Positions 1-9,290 of a stretch of DNA of 59,724 nt are shown here, piece by piece (position 1 is the first letter of the stretch; each line of letters starts with the position of its first letter). The stretch spans positions 1-59,724 of the forward strand of contig JAFWAC010000033.1 in the NCBI GenBank assembly GCA_017507805.1, given 5' to 3'. Source of the stretch: Clostridia bacterium (GTDB lineage Bacteria; Bacillota; Clostridia; Oscillospirales; Acutalibacteraceae). Made by a program: the position numbers and the translations under genes. A model generated the notes under the pieces. It did no database searches. It saw only the letters and a program-made list of their open reading frames with translations, and was not told the origin of the DNA.

Positions 1-1
1 G

Positions 2-1264
2 GGTAGCTTTATTATGTATGTAAAGACCGACAGCGCAAATAAGATGCATTGGCAGTTTACAACCACTTGGGGAGCAACTGACGGTCAGACAATAGGCGAA
101 TCGGCACCGAATGCCGCTTATGAGTATGCCGCCATCGGAAGTGACGAATGGACAACTGCCGCTACAGACGCAGACGGCGCATTCGTTTTCACCGAAGCTT
201 TTGAAGGCTATGTTAAGATTCGCACAAGCTCGTTAGAATGTTTAGACCCCTATACAATGACCTTTAATTTCTTAGGCTTTATGGGCATCAGGTTTGAGGG
301 AATAGGCGGAGATTACGGTGAAATTATTGCCGGACCATTATTTGTAACTACCGAGGATTCCGCATCTACTGTAATCACAGTTGATGAGCAGTATGCACCG
401 AAAGCATTGGATATTAAATCCTTTGATTTCAGCGAGGTTCGCGCTTCGGGTTATGATTTCTCTGCAAGCAAGATTGAAAGCACAAACAACTATAAGCTTT
501 ATATTGATGAGGATGCTTTATCCGATACCCCTGTAAAGCATGCCGATGGTGTTAATAAATGGAGCTATGTTGAAAACGAGGACGGTAAAGTAGCTTCAGG
601 CCCCGTTGCACTTGTTATGACACCCACTGTTGCAACCTATATGAAGGATGCTATAGGTATGGTATTCTATGTTAAGTTTGATAAGCCCAACGCATTTTCA
701 CCCGCTTTAACCTTCGATGATAATGCAGGCAGAACGGTTATGCTTAAGCCCGGTCAAAAGGTTCAGGTTTTGGCAAAGGGCTCTGACGAATGGGTTGACA
801 AGACTGTTGATGTAGGCGTTGTGAACAACGGAGTAGAGAACACAGCTATATACGGTATGGTAAGCTTTGATGCTGCTTTTGAGGGTTATATCAAGGTGCC
901 CTTTACTTCCTGCAATAATGACGGCGGCTTTATGAATAGACTTACCCTCACAGGCGACAATATGAGCGCTCTTACAGCTGTTGCGCTTCGCTTTAAGGGT
1001 ATCGGTGACGATACAATGTACGGTAAAGAGGTTGTTGCAGGTGTCAGCGGTTACTACACCGAGGATACCGCAAAAGCTGAAATCGGAAGTATTGCTGCTC
1101 CCGATTATGCCGAGGGCGATGTAAACTACGACTGGAAGGTAAATTCTACCGATATAGTTGCGGCAAGCAAGTCTCTCTTAGGCATTAAGGGATACGCAGG
1201 CTATGAGGTTGAATCAATCTTAGAGCTTATAAGATTAAAGAAATTATTAGCTGCGGCTGAATAG
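2..1264 (+). CDS. Dockerin-like, repeat-containing extracellular protein (5' end outside window)
   Basis: The reading frame is open to the window edge, so the start and any signal peptide lie upstream; the first internal ATG is at 14. At least two copies of a beta-rich unit of roughly 130-150 residues are visible. Each copy has an FEGY(V/I)K segment, then a (G/A)(I/L)RF(E/K)GIG segment, then TED, in the first and last thirds of the visible protein. The last 49 residues begin GDVNYDWKVNSTD, like the first calcium loop of a type I dockerin and followed by a short helix ending LLG; the second loop is degenerate. By family knowledge dockerins attach enzymes to cohesin scaffolds. With one intact loop, real cohesin binding is uncertain. 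The repeats may be carbohydrate-binding or cell-surface modules; I do not recognise the family. A strong terminator follows. Confidence 0.7.
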   Translation, partial: GSFIMYVKTDSANKMHWQFTTTWGATDGQTIGESAPNAAYEYAAIGSDEWTTAATDADGAFVFTEAFEGYVKIRTSSLECLDPYTMTFNFLGFMGIRFEGIGGDYGEIIAGPLFVTTEDSASTVITVDEQYAPKALDIKSFDFSEVRASGYDFSASKIESTNNYKLYIDEDALSDTPVKHADGVNKWSYVENEDGKVASGPVALVMTPTVATYMKDAIGMVFYVKFDKPNAFSPALTFDDNAGRTVMLKPGQKVQVLAKGSDEWVDKTVDVGVVNNGVENTAIYGMVSFDAAFEGYIKVPFTSCNNDGGFMNRLTLTGDNMSALTAVALRFKGIGDDTMYGKEVVAGVSGYYTEDTAKAEIGSIAAPDYAEGDVNYDWKVNSTDIVAASKSLLGIKGYAGYEVESILELIRLKKLLAAAE

Positions 1265-1301
1265 CTACATAAATTCGCGAAAAAAATTACTTTATTTTAA
1301 G

Positions 1302-1334
1302 AACTACGGCAAAACCTTAGGTTTTGCCGTAGTT
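1302..1334 (+). terminator. Rho-independent terminator hairpin
   Basis: A perfect 15-bp stem (1302-1316 with 1320-1334) closes a TTA loop. Only a short T tract (CTTTTT) lies some six bases downstream. It separates the dockerin-like gene from the carbohydrate operon. Confidence 0.75.
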
Positions 1335-1443
1335 ACAGAGCTTTTTAGAAAGAAAATTAAATTTGTAATGATGATAAAATGCTAAAATGCCGTTATATTA
1401 ATTTTGGTATTTTATTGCTATTATTCGATTGGAGACTTGAATT

Positions 1444-2949
1444 ATGAGGGTTTCAAAGCTTTTCAGTGACCATGCGGTTTTTCAAAGAAATAAGCCTATA
1501 AAGCTGTGGGGCGAGGGCGAGGGTGTGGTTTCAGCCACACTCAACGGTCAAACAGCCTATACAGTTTGCAGAGGGGGCTTTTGGAAATTGTCCTTACCGC
1601 CGATGCAGGCAGGAGGGCCTTATGATTTGATTTTAAAGGACAGTAAAGAGCAAATAGTTTTGTCTCAAATCTGCATTGGTGAGGTCTGGCTTGCGGCAGG
1701 TCAGTCAAATATGGAGCATATAACAATGCTTACATACGATGGTTTTGAGGATGCCGAAAGCTTAGGTAACAATTCAAACATCAGATTTTTCACTGTGCCA
1801 CGGAAAACAAGGGAAACGGATTCACAAAAGAATTGGCATTTTGAAGCAGTTGAGCCTGCTGAAACCGAATGGCAGGTATGTACCCCCGAGGCGGCTTTGC
1901 ATTTCAGCGCAATAGGCTTCCGTTTTGCCTCACTTCTGCAAAGGGATAAGGACATACCCGTTGGAATTATAAGTGTTAATTGGGGCGGAACACCTGCCGA
2001 GGCTTGGATTGAAGAGTCTGCATTTTTCGCTGAGCCGGAGCTTTGCGAATTAAGGGATAATTATTATAATATTCTTGAAAAGCTTGATTTAGATGAATAT
2101 ACAAAAGGTGTTGACGCTTATCAACAGCTTATGAGCAAGCGGATTGAAAATGTCAGCGCAAGAAGCTTTGCCGAGGAAAAGGGTATAGAATGGTTGGCAA
2201 GAACAAGTCCCTTTGAATGGCCGACCGAGCCGCCCCTTGGACCTTATAGCTGCCGATGGGTTGGTGTGTTGTTCGAAAGAATGATAAAGCCGCTTTTGCC
2301 CTATTCCGTAAGCGGTGTTTTGTGGTATCAGGGGGAAAGCAATGTCCATAACAAACAGTATTATCTGAAGCTTTTTTCTAAATTGGTTGAATGTTGGCGA
2401 AAGGGCTTTGAGGACGATTTGCCCTTTTTCACAGTTCAGATTGCCCCCTTTGGATATGCCTATAAAGAGGGCTGCACACAGCTCGTTGCCCAACAAATAG
2501 AAGCAACAGGGAAAATAGAAAATGTCTTTTTGGTCACCACGAATGATATTGGTGAAAAGGATAATATTCATCCGCTTAATAAAAAGAGCATATCCGAAAG
2601 ACTTTTCCTTGCGGCTAAAAAAGAGGTTTTCGGTGAGGATGTTGAATATTGCGGCCCCATTTTTAAAAAGGCTGTTCTTGAAAAGGCAGGCACCGTGAGG
2701 GTAAGCTTTACACACGCCGGCTCGGGACTTCGCAGTAACGGAGAGGTTTTAAACCTTTATTTAAAGGGTGAGGGTGGGGAATACAAGCCCGCCAAAGCAA
2801 GGATAGAGGGTAATGAGCTTGTAGCTTGGTCACCCGAGGTGGAAAGTCCCACCGAAATAAAAATGGCATTCGATAATACCGATGTTATAAATCTTTATAA
2901 TAATGACGGCATTGTAGCGGCGCCGTTTTATTCTGAAATAGGCAGATAA
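1444..2949 (+). CDS. SGNH-fold sialate O-acetylesterase-like carbohydrate esterase
   Basis: Predicted to remove acetyl groups from sugars or oligosaccharides. The 501-residue protein has the family marks: AAGQSNM with the nucleophilic serine near residue 88, LWYQGESN near residue 297, and an NDIG...IHP segment carrying the Asp/His near residues 370-380. There is no signal peptide, so it should act in the cytoplasm on imported material. GGAG at 1431-1434 sits 9 nt before the ATG. It opens a tightly spaced plus-strand series (gaps of about 15-50 nt) with GH37-like, GH35, sugar isomerase, GH43 and SGNH genes. The name 'sialate' reflects family annotation only; acetylated hemicellulose or pectin fragments are as likely. 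Family assignment is firm, substrate is not. Confidence 0.85.
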   Translation: MRVSKLFSDHAVFQRNKPIKLWGEGEGVVSATLNGQTAYTVCRGGFWKLSLPPMQAGGPYDLILKDSKEQIVLSQICIGEVWLAAGQSNMEHITMLTYDGFEDAESLGNNSNIRFFTVPRKTRETDSQKNWHFEAVEPAETEWQVCTPEAALHFSAIGFRFASLLQRDKDIPVGIISVNWGGTPAEAWIEESAFFAEPELCELRDNYYNILEKLDLDEYTKGVDAYQQLMSKRIENVSARSFAEEKGIEWLARTSPFEWPTEPPLGPYSCRWVGVLFERMIKPLLPYSVSGVLWYQGESNVHNKQYYLKLFSKLVECWRKGFEDDLPFFTVQIAPFGYAYKEGCTQLVAQQIEATGKIENVFLVTTNDIGEKDNIHPLNKKSISERLFLAAKKEVFGEDVEYCGPIFKKAVLEKAGTVRVSFTHAGSGLRSNGEVLNLYLKGEGGEYKPAKARIEGNELVAWSPEVESPTEIKMAFDNTDVINLYNNDGIVAAPFYSEIGR

Positions 2950-2971
2950 ATCTTGTTACAGGAGTTGTAAT

Positions 2972-4201
2972 ATGCTTACATTACAAGAATATATCGAAAA
3001 AAACCTTAAGGAGTGTATCAGATACAATCCTGAAAACAGGGCAACCAAAAACACCGATAATCTGATCGGCTTGCCCTATCCCTACACGGTGCCCTGCGCT
3101 TCGGGTGTTTTTCAGGAGCTTTATTATTGGGATACATATTTTATTAACAAAGGCTTAATAGAATGTGATATGATAGAGCAGGCGCGGAATAATGTAAATA
3201 ATATGTTTTATTTGATAAAGAAGTACGGCTTTGTTCCAAACGCCAACCGAACGGGCTTTTTGCGTGTTTCTCAACCGCCGTTTTTGTCGTTGATGGTTTT
3301 GGATATTTATAATGCTTCGCCCGACAAAGCTTGGCTTAAAGAAGCCTACGAAGCTCTCTGCACAGAGCATAAATTCTGGCAGGAAAAGCGCACCACCGAA
3401 ATAGGGCTTAACAGGTATTACTGTATGAATATTGATCCTAACGGTTACGAAAATTCGCTTAACTACTTTTCCGGACGATTGGGCTTCAGACCTGACGGCA
3501 ACCCGGAGATATTGACAAAGGGCTTTATGGCTTCCTGTGAATGCGGTTGGGATTTAAATCCGCGAACAGCTTGGAAAACACCGGATTACGCAATGGTGGA
3601 TTTAAACAGCCTGATGTATGCAATGGAGAAAAACCTTTCTTTTTTTGCTGACGAGTTAGGATTGAGTGGGGAAGCCGTAGAATGGGATAAAGCAGCCAAA
3701 AAACGGGCAGAGCTGATCAGAAAATATCTTTTGGCTGATGACGGTGTGTTCTATGATTATAATTATACCGATGACAGTTTGATGAAATTGGCAAGCGTTG
3801 CCTGCTTTTACCCGATGTATTGCGGCTTGGCAACCAAGGAGGAGGCGGAAAGCATTGTAAAGCTTCTGCCGCGCCTTGAAACCGAGTTCGGAATAGCCAC
3901 CTGTGAGAAAAACGATATTAAAGGTGTTTATCAGTGGGATTATCCGAACGGCTGGGCGCCAATGCATATAATAACGGCTTTCAGCCTGCTTAAATACGGT
4001 TATAAAGACGATGCGCTGAGAATTGCAAAAAAATTCAATTCTTTGGTGGAAAAATGTTACAGTCAAACGGGTAATATGTGGGAGAAATACAATGTTGAAG
4101 CAGGCAATGCCGAAGCAAAGGCAGAGTATGAAACTCCCGCAATGCTTGGCTGGACCTTCGGCGCTTATACGGTTTTTTCAAAGCTGTTAAGGGATGCGTA
4201 A
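2972..4201 (+). CDS. GH37-like (trehalase family) glycosidase
   Basis: The protein has the two landmarks of the trehalase (alpha/alpha)6-barrel family: VFQELYYWDTYF near residue 49 and YQWDYPNGWAP near residue 325. At 409 residues it is clearly shorter than true trehalases (about 500-560), and no signal peptide is present. The true substrate is therefore open; neighbours point to plant or host oligosaccharides rather than trehalose. AGGAG at 2960-2964 sits 7 nt before the ATG, and the gene begins 22 nt after the esterase stop, so co-transcription and co-use are likely. It could instead be a related GH family with the same barrel (for example a GH63-like glucosidase). Confidence 0.75.
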   Translation: MLTLQEYIEKNLKECIRYNPENRATKNTDNLIGLPYPYTVPCASGVFQELYYWDTYFINKGLIECDMIEQARNNVNNMFYLIKKYGFVPNANRTGFLRVSQPPFLSLMVLDIYNASPDKAWLKEAYEALCTEHKFWQEKRTTEIGLNRYYCMNIDPNGYENSLNYFSGRLGFRPDGNPEILTKGFMASCECGWDLNPRTAWKTPDYAMVDLNSLMYAMEKNLSFFADELGLSGEAVEWDKAAKKRAELIRKYLLADDGVFYDYNYTDDSLMKLASVACFYPMYCGLATKEEAESIVKLLPRLETEFGIATCEKNDIKGVYQWDYPNGWAPMHIITAFSLLKYGYKDDALRIAKKFNSLVEKCYSQTGNMWEKYNVEAGNAEAKAEYETPAMLGWTFGAYTVFSKLLRDA

Positions 4202-4248
4202 ATTAACAAAATTCAAGTTTTTTATAATAAATGATTTGGGGTTCAAAT

Positions 4249-6081
4249 ATGGTAATTATTAAGGATAAAGATTTTTACATAAACGGTAAAAAAGAAAAGC
4301 TATACTGCGGCGCAATTCATTATTTCAGAGTGTTTAAGGAGCAGTGGTATGACAGGCTGTATAAGCTCAGGTGCTTAGGCTTTAACACGGTGGAAACATA
4401 TTGCCCGTGGAATTTGCACGAAAAAAGGGACGGCGAGTTTGATTTTGAGGGTATGCTCGACCTTGAAGCCTTTATAAAGCTTGCAACCGAGATGGGGCTT
4501 TACATAATAGTAAGACCGGGCCCTTATATCTGCTCCGAGTGTGATTTCGGCGGATTACCGTCATGGCTTTTGAAAAACGAAGGGGTGGCGGTCAGAACGG
4601 ATGACCCTTTTTATATAGAAAAATCTGACAGATATTTAAAGGAAGTTGTAGAACGGTTATTGCCCTATTTAAATACTAAGGGCGGTAATATCATTGCGAT
4701 TGCGGCTGAGAATGAGTACGGCTCATTCGGAAATTCAAGAAAATATATGAACCGCTGTGTTCAGGTCTTAAAGGATTTCGGGGTTGATGTTCCGATTATA
4801 ACCACCGATGGTCACACTCCCGTATTGCTCACGGGCGGTTCTGCTGATGAGGCATTGGCTTGCCTGAATTTCGGCAAAAGCGGCAACATTTCACCAAAGT
4901 ACACCGAAACGCACAAGGAAATGTTCCCCGATGCGCCGATTTTCCACTTTGAGCATTGGATTGGCGGTAATGACCATTGGGGAGAGCCCTATAAGTTTTA
5001 TCCGAAGGAATATGTTGCGAGAGAGGTTGAGCAACAGCTTGAACAGGGCATGAGCTTTGGATTTTATATGTTCCATGGCGGAACTAATTTCGGCTTCTTC
5101 AGCGGTGCCAACCTGCAGGGGGTTACTGTTAAAAACAGGGGACTTGCCCGCTATGTCAGCACGGTTACATCCTATGATGTGGATGCGGCTGTCAGCGAAT
5201 GGGGAGAATGTACTCCAAAATATTTTGAGGTGCAAAAGGTTATGGAAAAGCACCTCGGCAAAACCCTCCCGAAGCCGGAGCCGGTAAAGACACAGGCTTT
5301 AGGAGATGTCAGGCTTGATAAAACAGCATCCCTTTTTGATAATCTAAATAATATAGGCACCCATTTTCAAAGTATGCTTCCGCGTAATATGGAGCATTAC
5401 GGTCAGGATTACGGATATATTTTATACAGATGCACGATACCTGCAAATATGCATATAAAATTGATTGGATTAAGCGATGTCCTTGACCGCACGCATATCT
5501 TTTTCAACGGTCTGCATCGCGGAACGATATACCGTAATGATGAGCTGCAGTATATAGAGCCGGGCGAATGGATAGAGGAAGGCGGAACATTAGAGCTTCT
5601 TGTTGAGAATATGGGCAGAGTTAATTTTGGCCCCGGTATGGTGATGGGTGAACGCCGCGGAATTTGCGGTTATGTTTATGTTTTGGCACCAGAAAGCCCA
5701 TGCCAGATGCTTTGCGATTGGGATATTTATACCCTGCCGATGGAGGATTTATCAAGACTTGAGTTTGGCTGTGGCGGCAAGCTTCCGGCATTTTTCAAGG
5801 GTAGCTTTAAGGCAGAGAAAAAGCTCGATTGCTTTGTTCATCTGGATAACTTCACAAAGGGCTTCGTGGTTGTGAACGGTTTTAATCTCGGCAGATATTG
5901 GAACATAGGTCCGCAGCTGTCGCTGTATCTGCCGGCACCGTTGCTTAAGGATGAAAACGAGATAATAGTTTTCGAGGAGGAAGCGGTAAGCGAGCCGGTT
6001 GTTTCTATCAAGGATTATCATATTCTTGACGGTAACGCCGAAAAGCAAAAAGCAACCGTTACGGGTGTTAATGATAGGTAA
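4249..6081 (+). CDS. Beta-galactosidase, glycoside hydrolase family 35
   Basis: Hydrolyses terminal beta-galactosides. The N-terminal TIM barrel shows the GH35 pattern: GAIHYFR near residue 25, the acid/base in AENEYGSFG near residue 160, and the likely nucleophile Glu in HFEHW near residue 235. A C-terminal beta-sandwich region (LNNIGTHF; GYVYVLAPES; FVVVNGFNLGRYW) resembles the galactose-binding jelly-roll domains of this family. I chose the ATG at 4249 over the one at 4231 because GGGG lies just before it and the protein then begins directly at the usual IIKDKDFYINGK start. 610 residues is normal for intracellular bacterial GH35. No signal peptide, so substrates must be imported, although no transporter is in the window. 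Confidence 0.9.
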   Translation: MVIIKDKDFYINGKKEKLYCGAIHYFRVFKEQWYDRLYKLRCLGFNTVETYCPWNLHEKRDGEFDFEGMLDLEAFIKLATEMGLYIIVRPGPYICSECDFGGLPSWLLKNEGVAVRTDDPFYIEKSDRYLKEVVERLLPYLNTKGGNIIAIAAENEYGSFGNSRKYMNRCVQVLKDFGVDVPIITTDGHTPVLLTGGSADEALACLNFGKSGNISPKYTETHKEMFPDAPIFHFEHWIGGNDHWGEPYKFYPKEYVAREVEQQLEQGMSFGFYMFHGGTNFGFFSGANLQGVTVKNRGLARYVSTVTSYDVDAAVSEWGECTPKYFEVQKVMEKHLGKTLPKPEPVKTQALGDVRLDKTASLFDNLNNIGTHFQSMLPRNMEHYGQDYGYILYRCTIPANMHIKLIGLSDVLDRTHIFFNGLHRGTIYRNDELQYIEPGEWIEEGGTLELLVENMGRVNFGPGMVMGERRGICGYVYVLAPESPCQMLCDWDIYTLPMEDLSRLEFGCGGKLPAFFKGSFKAEKKLDCFVHLDNFTKGFVVVNGFNLGRYWNIGPQLSLYLPAPLLKDENEIIVFEEEAVSEPVVSIKDYHILDGNAEKQKATVTGVNDR

Positions 6082-6131
6082 TCATTATATAGCATTAAAT
6101 TAAAAAATTGTAACTAAAGGAATGAGCAGTT

Positions 6132-6704
6132 ATGAAAACAATCAAAAACAAGGAATTATTGGTGGGCGCAGATTTTGCAGGCTTTCCTCTGAAGGAGGCG
6201 GTGGTTAAGCATTTGACCGCCAAGGGCTGGAAAATAACCGATGTTGGTGTTTGTGCAGATTCCGATCCCAACGATACCGACCTTATGTTTCACCGCGTGG
6301 GGCTGAGAGCAGGCAGTATGATTTCTGAGGGGGAGTTTGAAAGGGCGTTGCTTTTCTGCGGTACAGGTATGGGAATTCATATCGCGGCATCTAAATGTCC
6401 CCATGTTCATGCAGGTGTTGTTGAAAGTGTACCTGCGGCACTTCGTGCCATTACCGGAAACGGTGTAAATGTTCTTGCCATGGGTGCGTTTTATGTTGCT
6501 CCCCAGATGGGCTGCGATATTGCAGACGCTTATCTTAACGCCGAGCTTGGCAGCGGATATGAATGGTGGAAAAACTTTTACGAATTTCACAAGCTTGCTA
6601 TTGACGAGCTTGAAGCCTTTGATTATAATGAGTATAAATCTAACGGCTTCAAGGTTAATAAATTGGGCGACTTTCCTTTGAAATTGGAAACAAAGCCTGA
6701 ATAA
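6132..6704 (+). CDS. RpiB/LacA/LacB family sugar-phosphate isomerase
   Basis: Small isomerase of the ribose-5-phosphate isomerase B / galactose-6-phosphate isomerase family. The GADFAGFPLKE start matches the family 'xDHaGxxLK' motif with Phe in place of the usual His, and the active-site Cys lies in LFCGTGMGIHIAASK near residue 74. At 190 residues it has about 40 more than RpiB, as a C-terminal extension with EWWKNFYEFHK. Location in a glycosidase operon suggests conversion of a released pentose or hexose phosphate rather than a housekeeping pentose-phosphate role. The missing His suggests a specialised substrate; this is inference. Confidence 0.85.
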   Translation: MKTIKNKELLVGADFAGFPLKEAVVKHLTAKGWKITDVGVCADSDPNDTDLMFHRVGLRAGSMISEGEFERALLFCGTGMGIHIAASKCPHVHAGVVESVPAALRAITGNGVNVLAMGAFYVAPQMGCDIADAYLNAELGSGYEWWKNFYEFHKLAIDELEAFDYNEYKSNGFKVNKLGDFPLKLETKPE

Positions 6705-6719
6705 TAACGGTGCCTGATA

Positions 6720-8219
6720 ATGAAAGAGATTGATTTGAAATTTACCTATTGTAATCCGCTTTCACTGCCCGATATACCGTCAGGCAAGGATGATTGGTTT
6801 AAATACGAAAAGGCAATGTTCAGCCATGATATTCCGCCGCAGGGGGTGAACACTCCCAATTATCGCTCGATTAGCGACCCGACAGTTTTCTATTACGATA
6901 ATAAATGGTATCTTTATCCAAGCTACGGTATGGCTTGGGTGTCTGAGGATTTTTGTGAATGGAAGCATGTTCGCACAGAGCCCTATTGCGGAAAATACAG
7001 CCCCTGTATAACCAAATGGAAGGATAAGTTTTTACTGACATCATGGAACTGTCCGCTTTATGTGGGCGACAATCCGTTAGGCCCGTTTACCCTCTTGGGG
7101 GATTTCATTAAACCCGATGGCTCAACCTTTGTGCCGTGTGACCCCTGTATATTCACCGATGATGACGGGCGGATATATATGTATGCTTATGACGCGCGCG
7201 AGCAGGAGGGCAACGAAAGGCATATCTGTCAGGTTGTGGGATATGAATTAAGCACCGAGGACCCACGCAGGGCGGTCAGAGGTCCCGAGGTTATTTTTGA
7301 AATGAATCCAAAGGAAAATCCTTGGGAACGCCACGGTTATCACAATCAGGATACTGATTTCGGTTGGATTGAGGGACCGCATTTGCTCAAGCATAACGGG
7401 CGGTATTATATGATTTATGCGGCGCCCGATACCTGTGATTCGTCCTATTGTATGGCGGTTTATTATTCTGACAAGGACCCGTTAAGCGGATTTTGCTGTC
7501 AGAAGCGCAATCCGTTGACGGTGAACAGATACGGTATTGTTGCAGGCGCAGGTCACGGCTGTGTGGAGCACGGCCCGAATAATACCTTGTGGGCGTTTTA
7601 CACTATAGCCACAACACATCTTCATATGTACGAGCGCCGTATAGGTATGGATCTCATTGCGGTGGATGAAAACGGCGAGCTTTACTGCCCCCATGGAATT
7701 ACCGATACACCGCAATATATCCCGGGTTATTGCAAGGACCCCGTGAAGGGTGTTTTTGAACCGGGACTTTGCTCTGTAACGGGACGCAAGCGCCCGATAG
7801 CTTCGAGCTGTATGTCGGGCAGAGATGCGCTTTATGCCACCGATGAAAGTCCGCTGACATATTGGGAGCCTGATTTGGGCGATGAAAAGCCAACCCTCGC
7901 CTGTAACCTGAGCAATTATTTTTACCTTGCGGCATTAAGGGTTTTCTGGCGCGAAAACGGTTTGAATTATTCAACACGCGTATTGCCCGGACCTATCGGC
8001 TATGTGCTGGAGGGGCTTACCGAAAACGGCTGGGAAATGCTTTTGGATAACCGAAATCCGAAAGAGGAAAGAAATATAGATTACAAGACATTCCCGATTA
8101 AGAGATGTCGCGAGGTCAGGCTTTCAATAACCGATTGGCCCGAGGGAATACATCCGGGAATTATTGATTTTGCGGTTTTCGGCATTAAGCATATCGAGGA
8201 TATAAAGACGGCAGAATAA
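6720..8219 (+). CDS. GH43 glycosidase with C-terminal F5/8-type carbohydrate-binding domain
   Basis: A five-bladed beta-propeller glycosidase (arabinosidase/xylosidase-type) of 499 residues. The three expected acidic residues are visible: SISDPTVFYYD near residue 53, CDPCIFTDDDGR near residue 140, and WIEGPHLLKHNGRYYMIY near residue 218. From about residue 357 a discoidin-like domain follows (RPIASSCMSGRD, then YWEPDLGDEKPTL), which is common behind GH43. No signal peptide, so cytoplasmic. The start has a poor ribosome binding site and lies 15 nt after the isomerase stop, so translation may depend on coupling. GH43 covers many linkages; sugar specificity cannot be told from here. Confidence 0.88.
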   Translation: MKEIDLKFTYCNPLSLPDIPSGKDDWFKYEKAMFSHDIPPQGVNTPNYRSISDPTVFYYDNKWYLYPSYGMAWVSEDFCEWKHVRTEPYCGKYSPCITKWKDKFLLTSWNCPLYVGDNPLGPFTLLGDFIKPDGSTFVPCDPCIFTDDDGRIYMYAYDAREQEGNERHICQVVGYELSTEDPRRAVRGPEVIFEMNPKENPWERHGYHNQDTDFGWIEGPHLLKHNGRYYMIYAAPDTCDSSYCMAVYYSDKDPLSGFCCQKRNPLTVNRYGIVAGAGHGCVEHGPNNTLWAFYTIATTHLHMYERRIGMDLIAVDENGELYCPHGITDTPQYIPGYCKDPVKGVFEPGLCSVTGRKRPIASSCMSGRDALYATDESPLTYWEPDLGDEKPTLACNLSNYFYLAALRVFWRENGLNYSTRVLPGPIGYVLEGLTENGWEMLLDNRNPKEERNIDYKTFPIKRCREVRLSITDWPEGIHPGIIDFAVFGIKHIEDIKTAE

Positions 8220-8244
8220 AACAAAAAAGGTAGTGTTAAGCGGT

Positions 8245-9000
8245 ATGATAAATTCACAGTGGCAGGGTAAAAAAATAGCATTTTTGGGTGATTCAATAAC
8301 CGAAGGTGTCGGAGTAAAAAAGGGTGAGTGCTTTTGGAATTATTTAGAGCAAAAGCTCGGTTGCATTTCCTACAGCTTTGGAAAAAGCGGTGAATTGATG
8401 CGCGGTCTTTTACCTCAGGTGGAGGAGCTTTATGCCTCGCATGGAGAAAAAATTGATGCTATCGTGATTTTTGCAGGAACTAACGATTATAACGCGGGCT
8501 TGCCTATGGGTGAATGGTATACAGAGCCTAAAGACCAAGAGGTTATCGTTGGGTATGAGGGTGAAAAAGCCTTATACGCGACAAGAAAAAGGCGCGAATA
8601 TAATATTGATATTTCAACCTTCAGAGGCAGTATCAATGCCCTTATGAGCAAGGTGAGGGAATATTATCCCACAAAACAGGTGATTTTTATGACACCGCTT
8701 CACCGCGCCTATGCAAATTACGGGGGCAACAATATTCAGTATGATGAGCTACATACCGACAAGGGCGGATATTATGTTGATGAATATGTAAGCGTTATAA
8801 AGGAGGCGCCGAATGTCTGGGCTTGCGATATAATTGATTTACATTCAAAATCCGGGCTGTTTCCGCTGAATGATAAGCAGGCACAAGTTTTCTTTTGCAA
8901 TGCCGAGACCGACAGATTGCATCCAAACGCCGCCGGTCATATGAGAATTGCTGAGACGATGGAAATTGCAATGAAAAATATCCCTGTTTTTTCAAGATAA
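8245..9000 (+). CDS. SGNH/GDSL hydrolase (putative carbohydrate deacetylase)
   Basis: The sequence starts with FLGDSITEGVG (nucleophilic Ser), then IFAGTNDYN (oxyanion Gly/Asn), and near the end TDRLHPNAAGH (catalytic Asp-His), the standard SGNH esterase order. The protein is about 251 residues without signal peptide. Start is uncertain: a GTG at 8233 and the ATG at 8245 are both possible; AAGG at 8227-8230 is too near the GTG and rather far from the ATG. It closes the carbohydrate operon and, with the first gene, gives two different esterases in one operon, which argues that the target glycan is acylated. Confidence 0.85.
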   Translation: MINSQWQGKKIAFLGDSITEGVGVKKGECFWNYLEQKLGCISYSFGKSGELMRGLLPQVEELYASHGEKIDAIVIFAGTNDYNAGLPMGEWYTEPKDQEVIVGYEGEKALYATRKRREYNIDISTFRGSINALMSKVREYYPTKQVIFMTPLHRAYANYGGNNIQYDELHTDKGGYYVDEYVSVIKEAPNVWACDIIDLHSKSGLFPLNDKQAQVFFCNAETDRLHPNAAGHMRIAETMEIAMKNIPVFSR

Positions 9001-9090
9001 GAACAACAGAAAAAAAGACCAAATTAATTCAGGGCTGTAAAAAAACTCAATCACCTCAAAAGCCCATAAAAATCAATTGACTTAATAAAA

Positions 9091-9130
9091 AATGCGGAAC
9101 AAGTGAAAAAACTTCTTCCGCATTTTTTAT
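9091..9130 (+). terminator. Rho-independent terminator of the carbohydrate operon
   Basis: A 9-bp stem AATGCGGAA/TTCCGCATT (9091-9099 with 9116-9124) carries an inner AAGT/ACTT helix and is followed by TTTTATTTTTAA. It lies 91 nt after the last operon gene, inside the inverted-repeat element. Confidence 0.75.
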
Positions 9131-9245
9131 TTTTAATTATCTGATTTGAAAAACAAATTATAGTTTAGCGGGGTGCCCCCGCGGTCATTCCGCCTTTTTA
9201 TTCTGCAAAATTACAACACGATACCCCGATGGCGTAAACACATAT

Positions 9246-9290
9246 AAATTATAGTTTAGCGGCACGCGGCAAACTATAATTTGTTTTTTT
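9246..9290 (+). terminator. Second hairpin with T tract upstream of sigG
   Basis: AAATTATAGTTT (9246-9257) pairs perfectly with AAACTATAATTT (9271-9282), followed by GTTTTTTT. It looks like a terminator on the plus strand and may insulate sigG from read-through. Confidence 0.6.

Noticed and set aside
2089-2715. 208-residue antisense frame opposite the esterase gene
   Set aside because: Same reasons: full overlap with a motif-bearing gene and no ribosome binding site.
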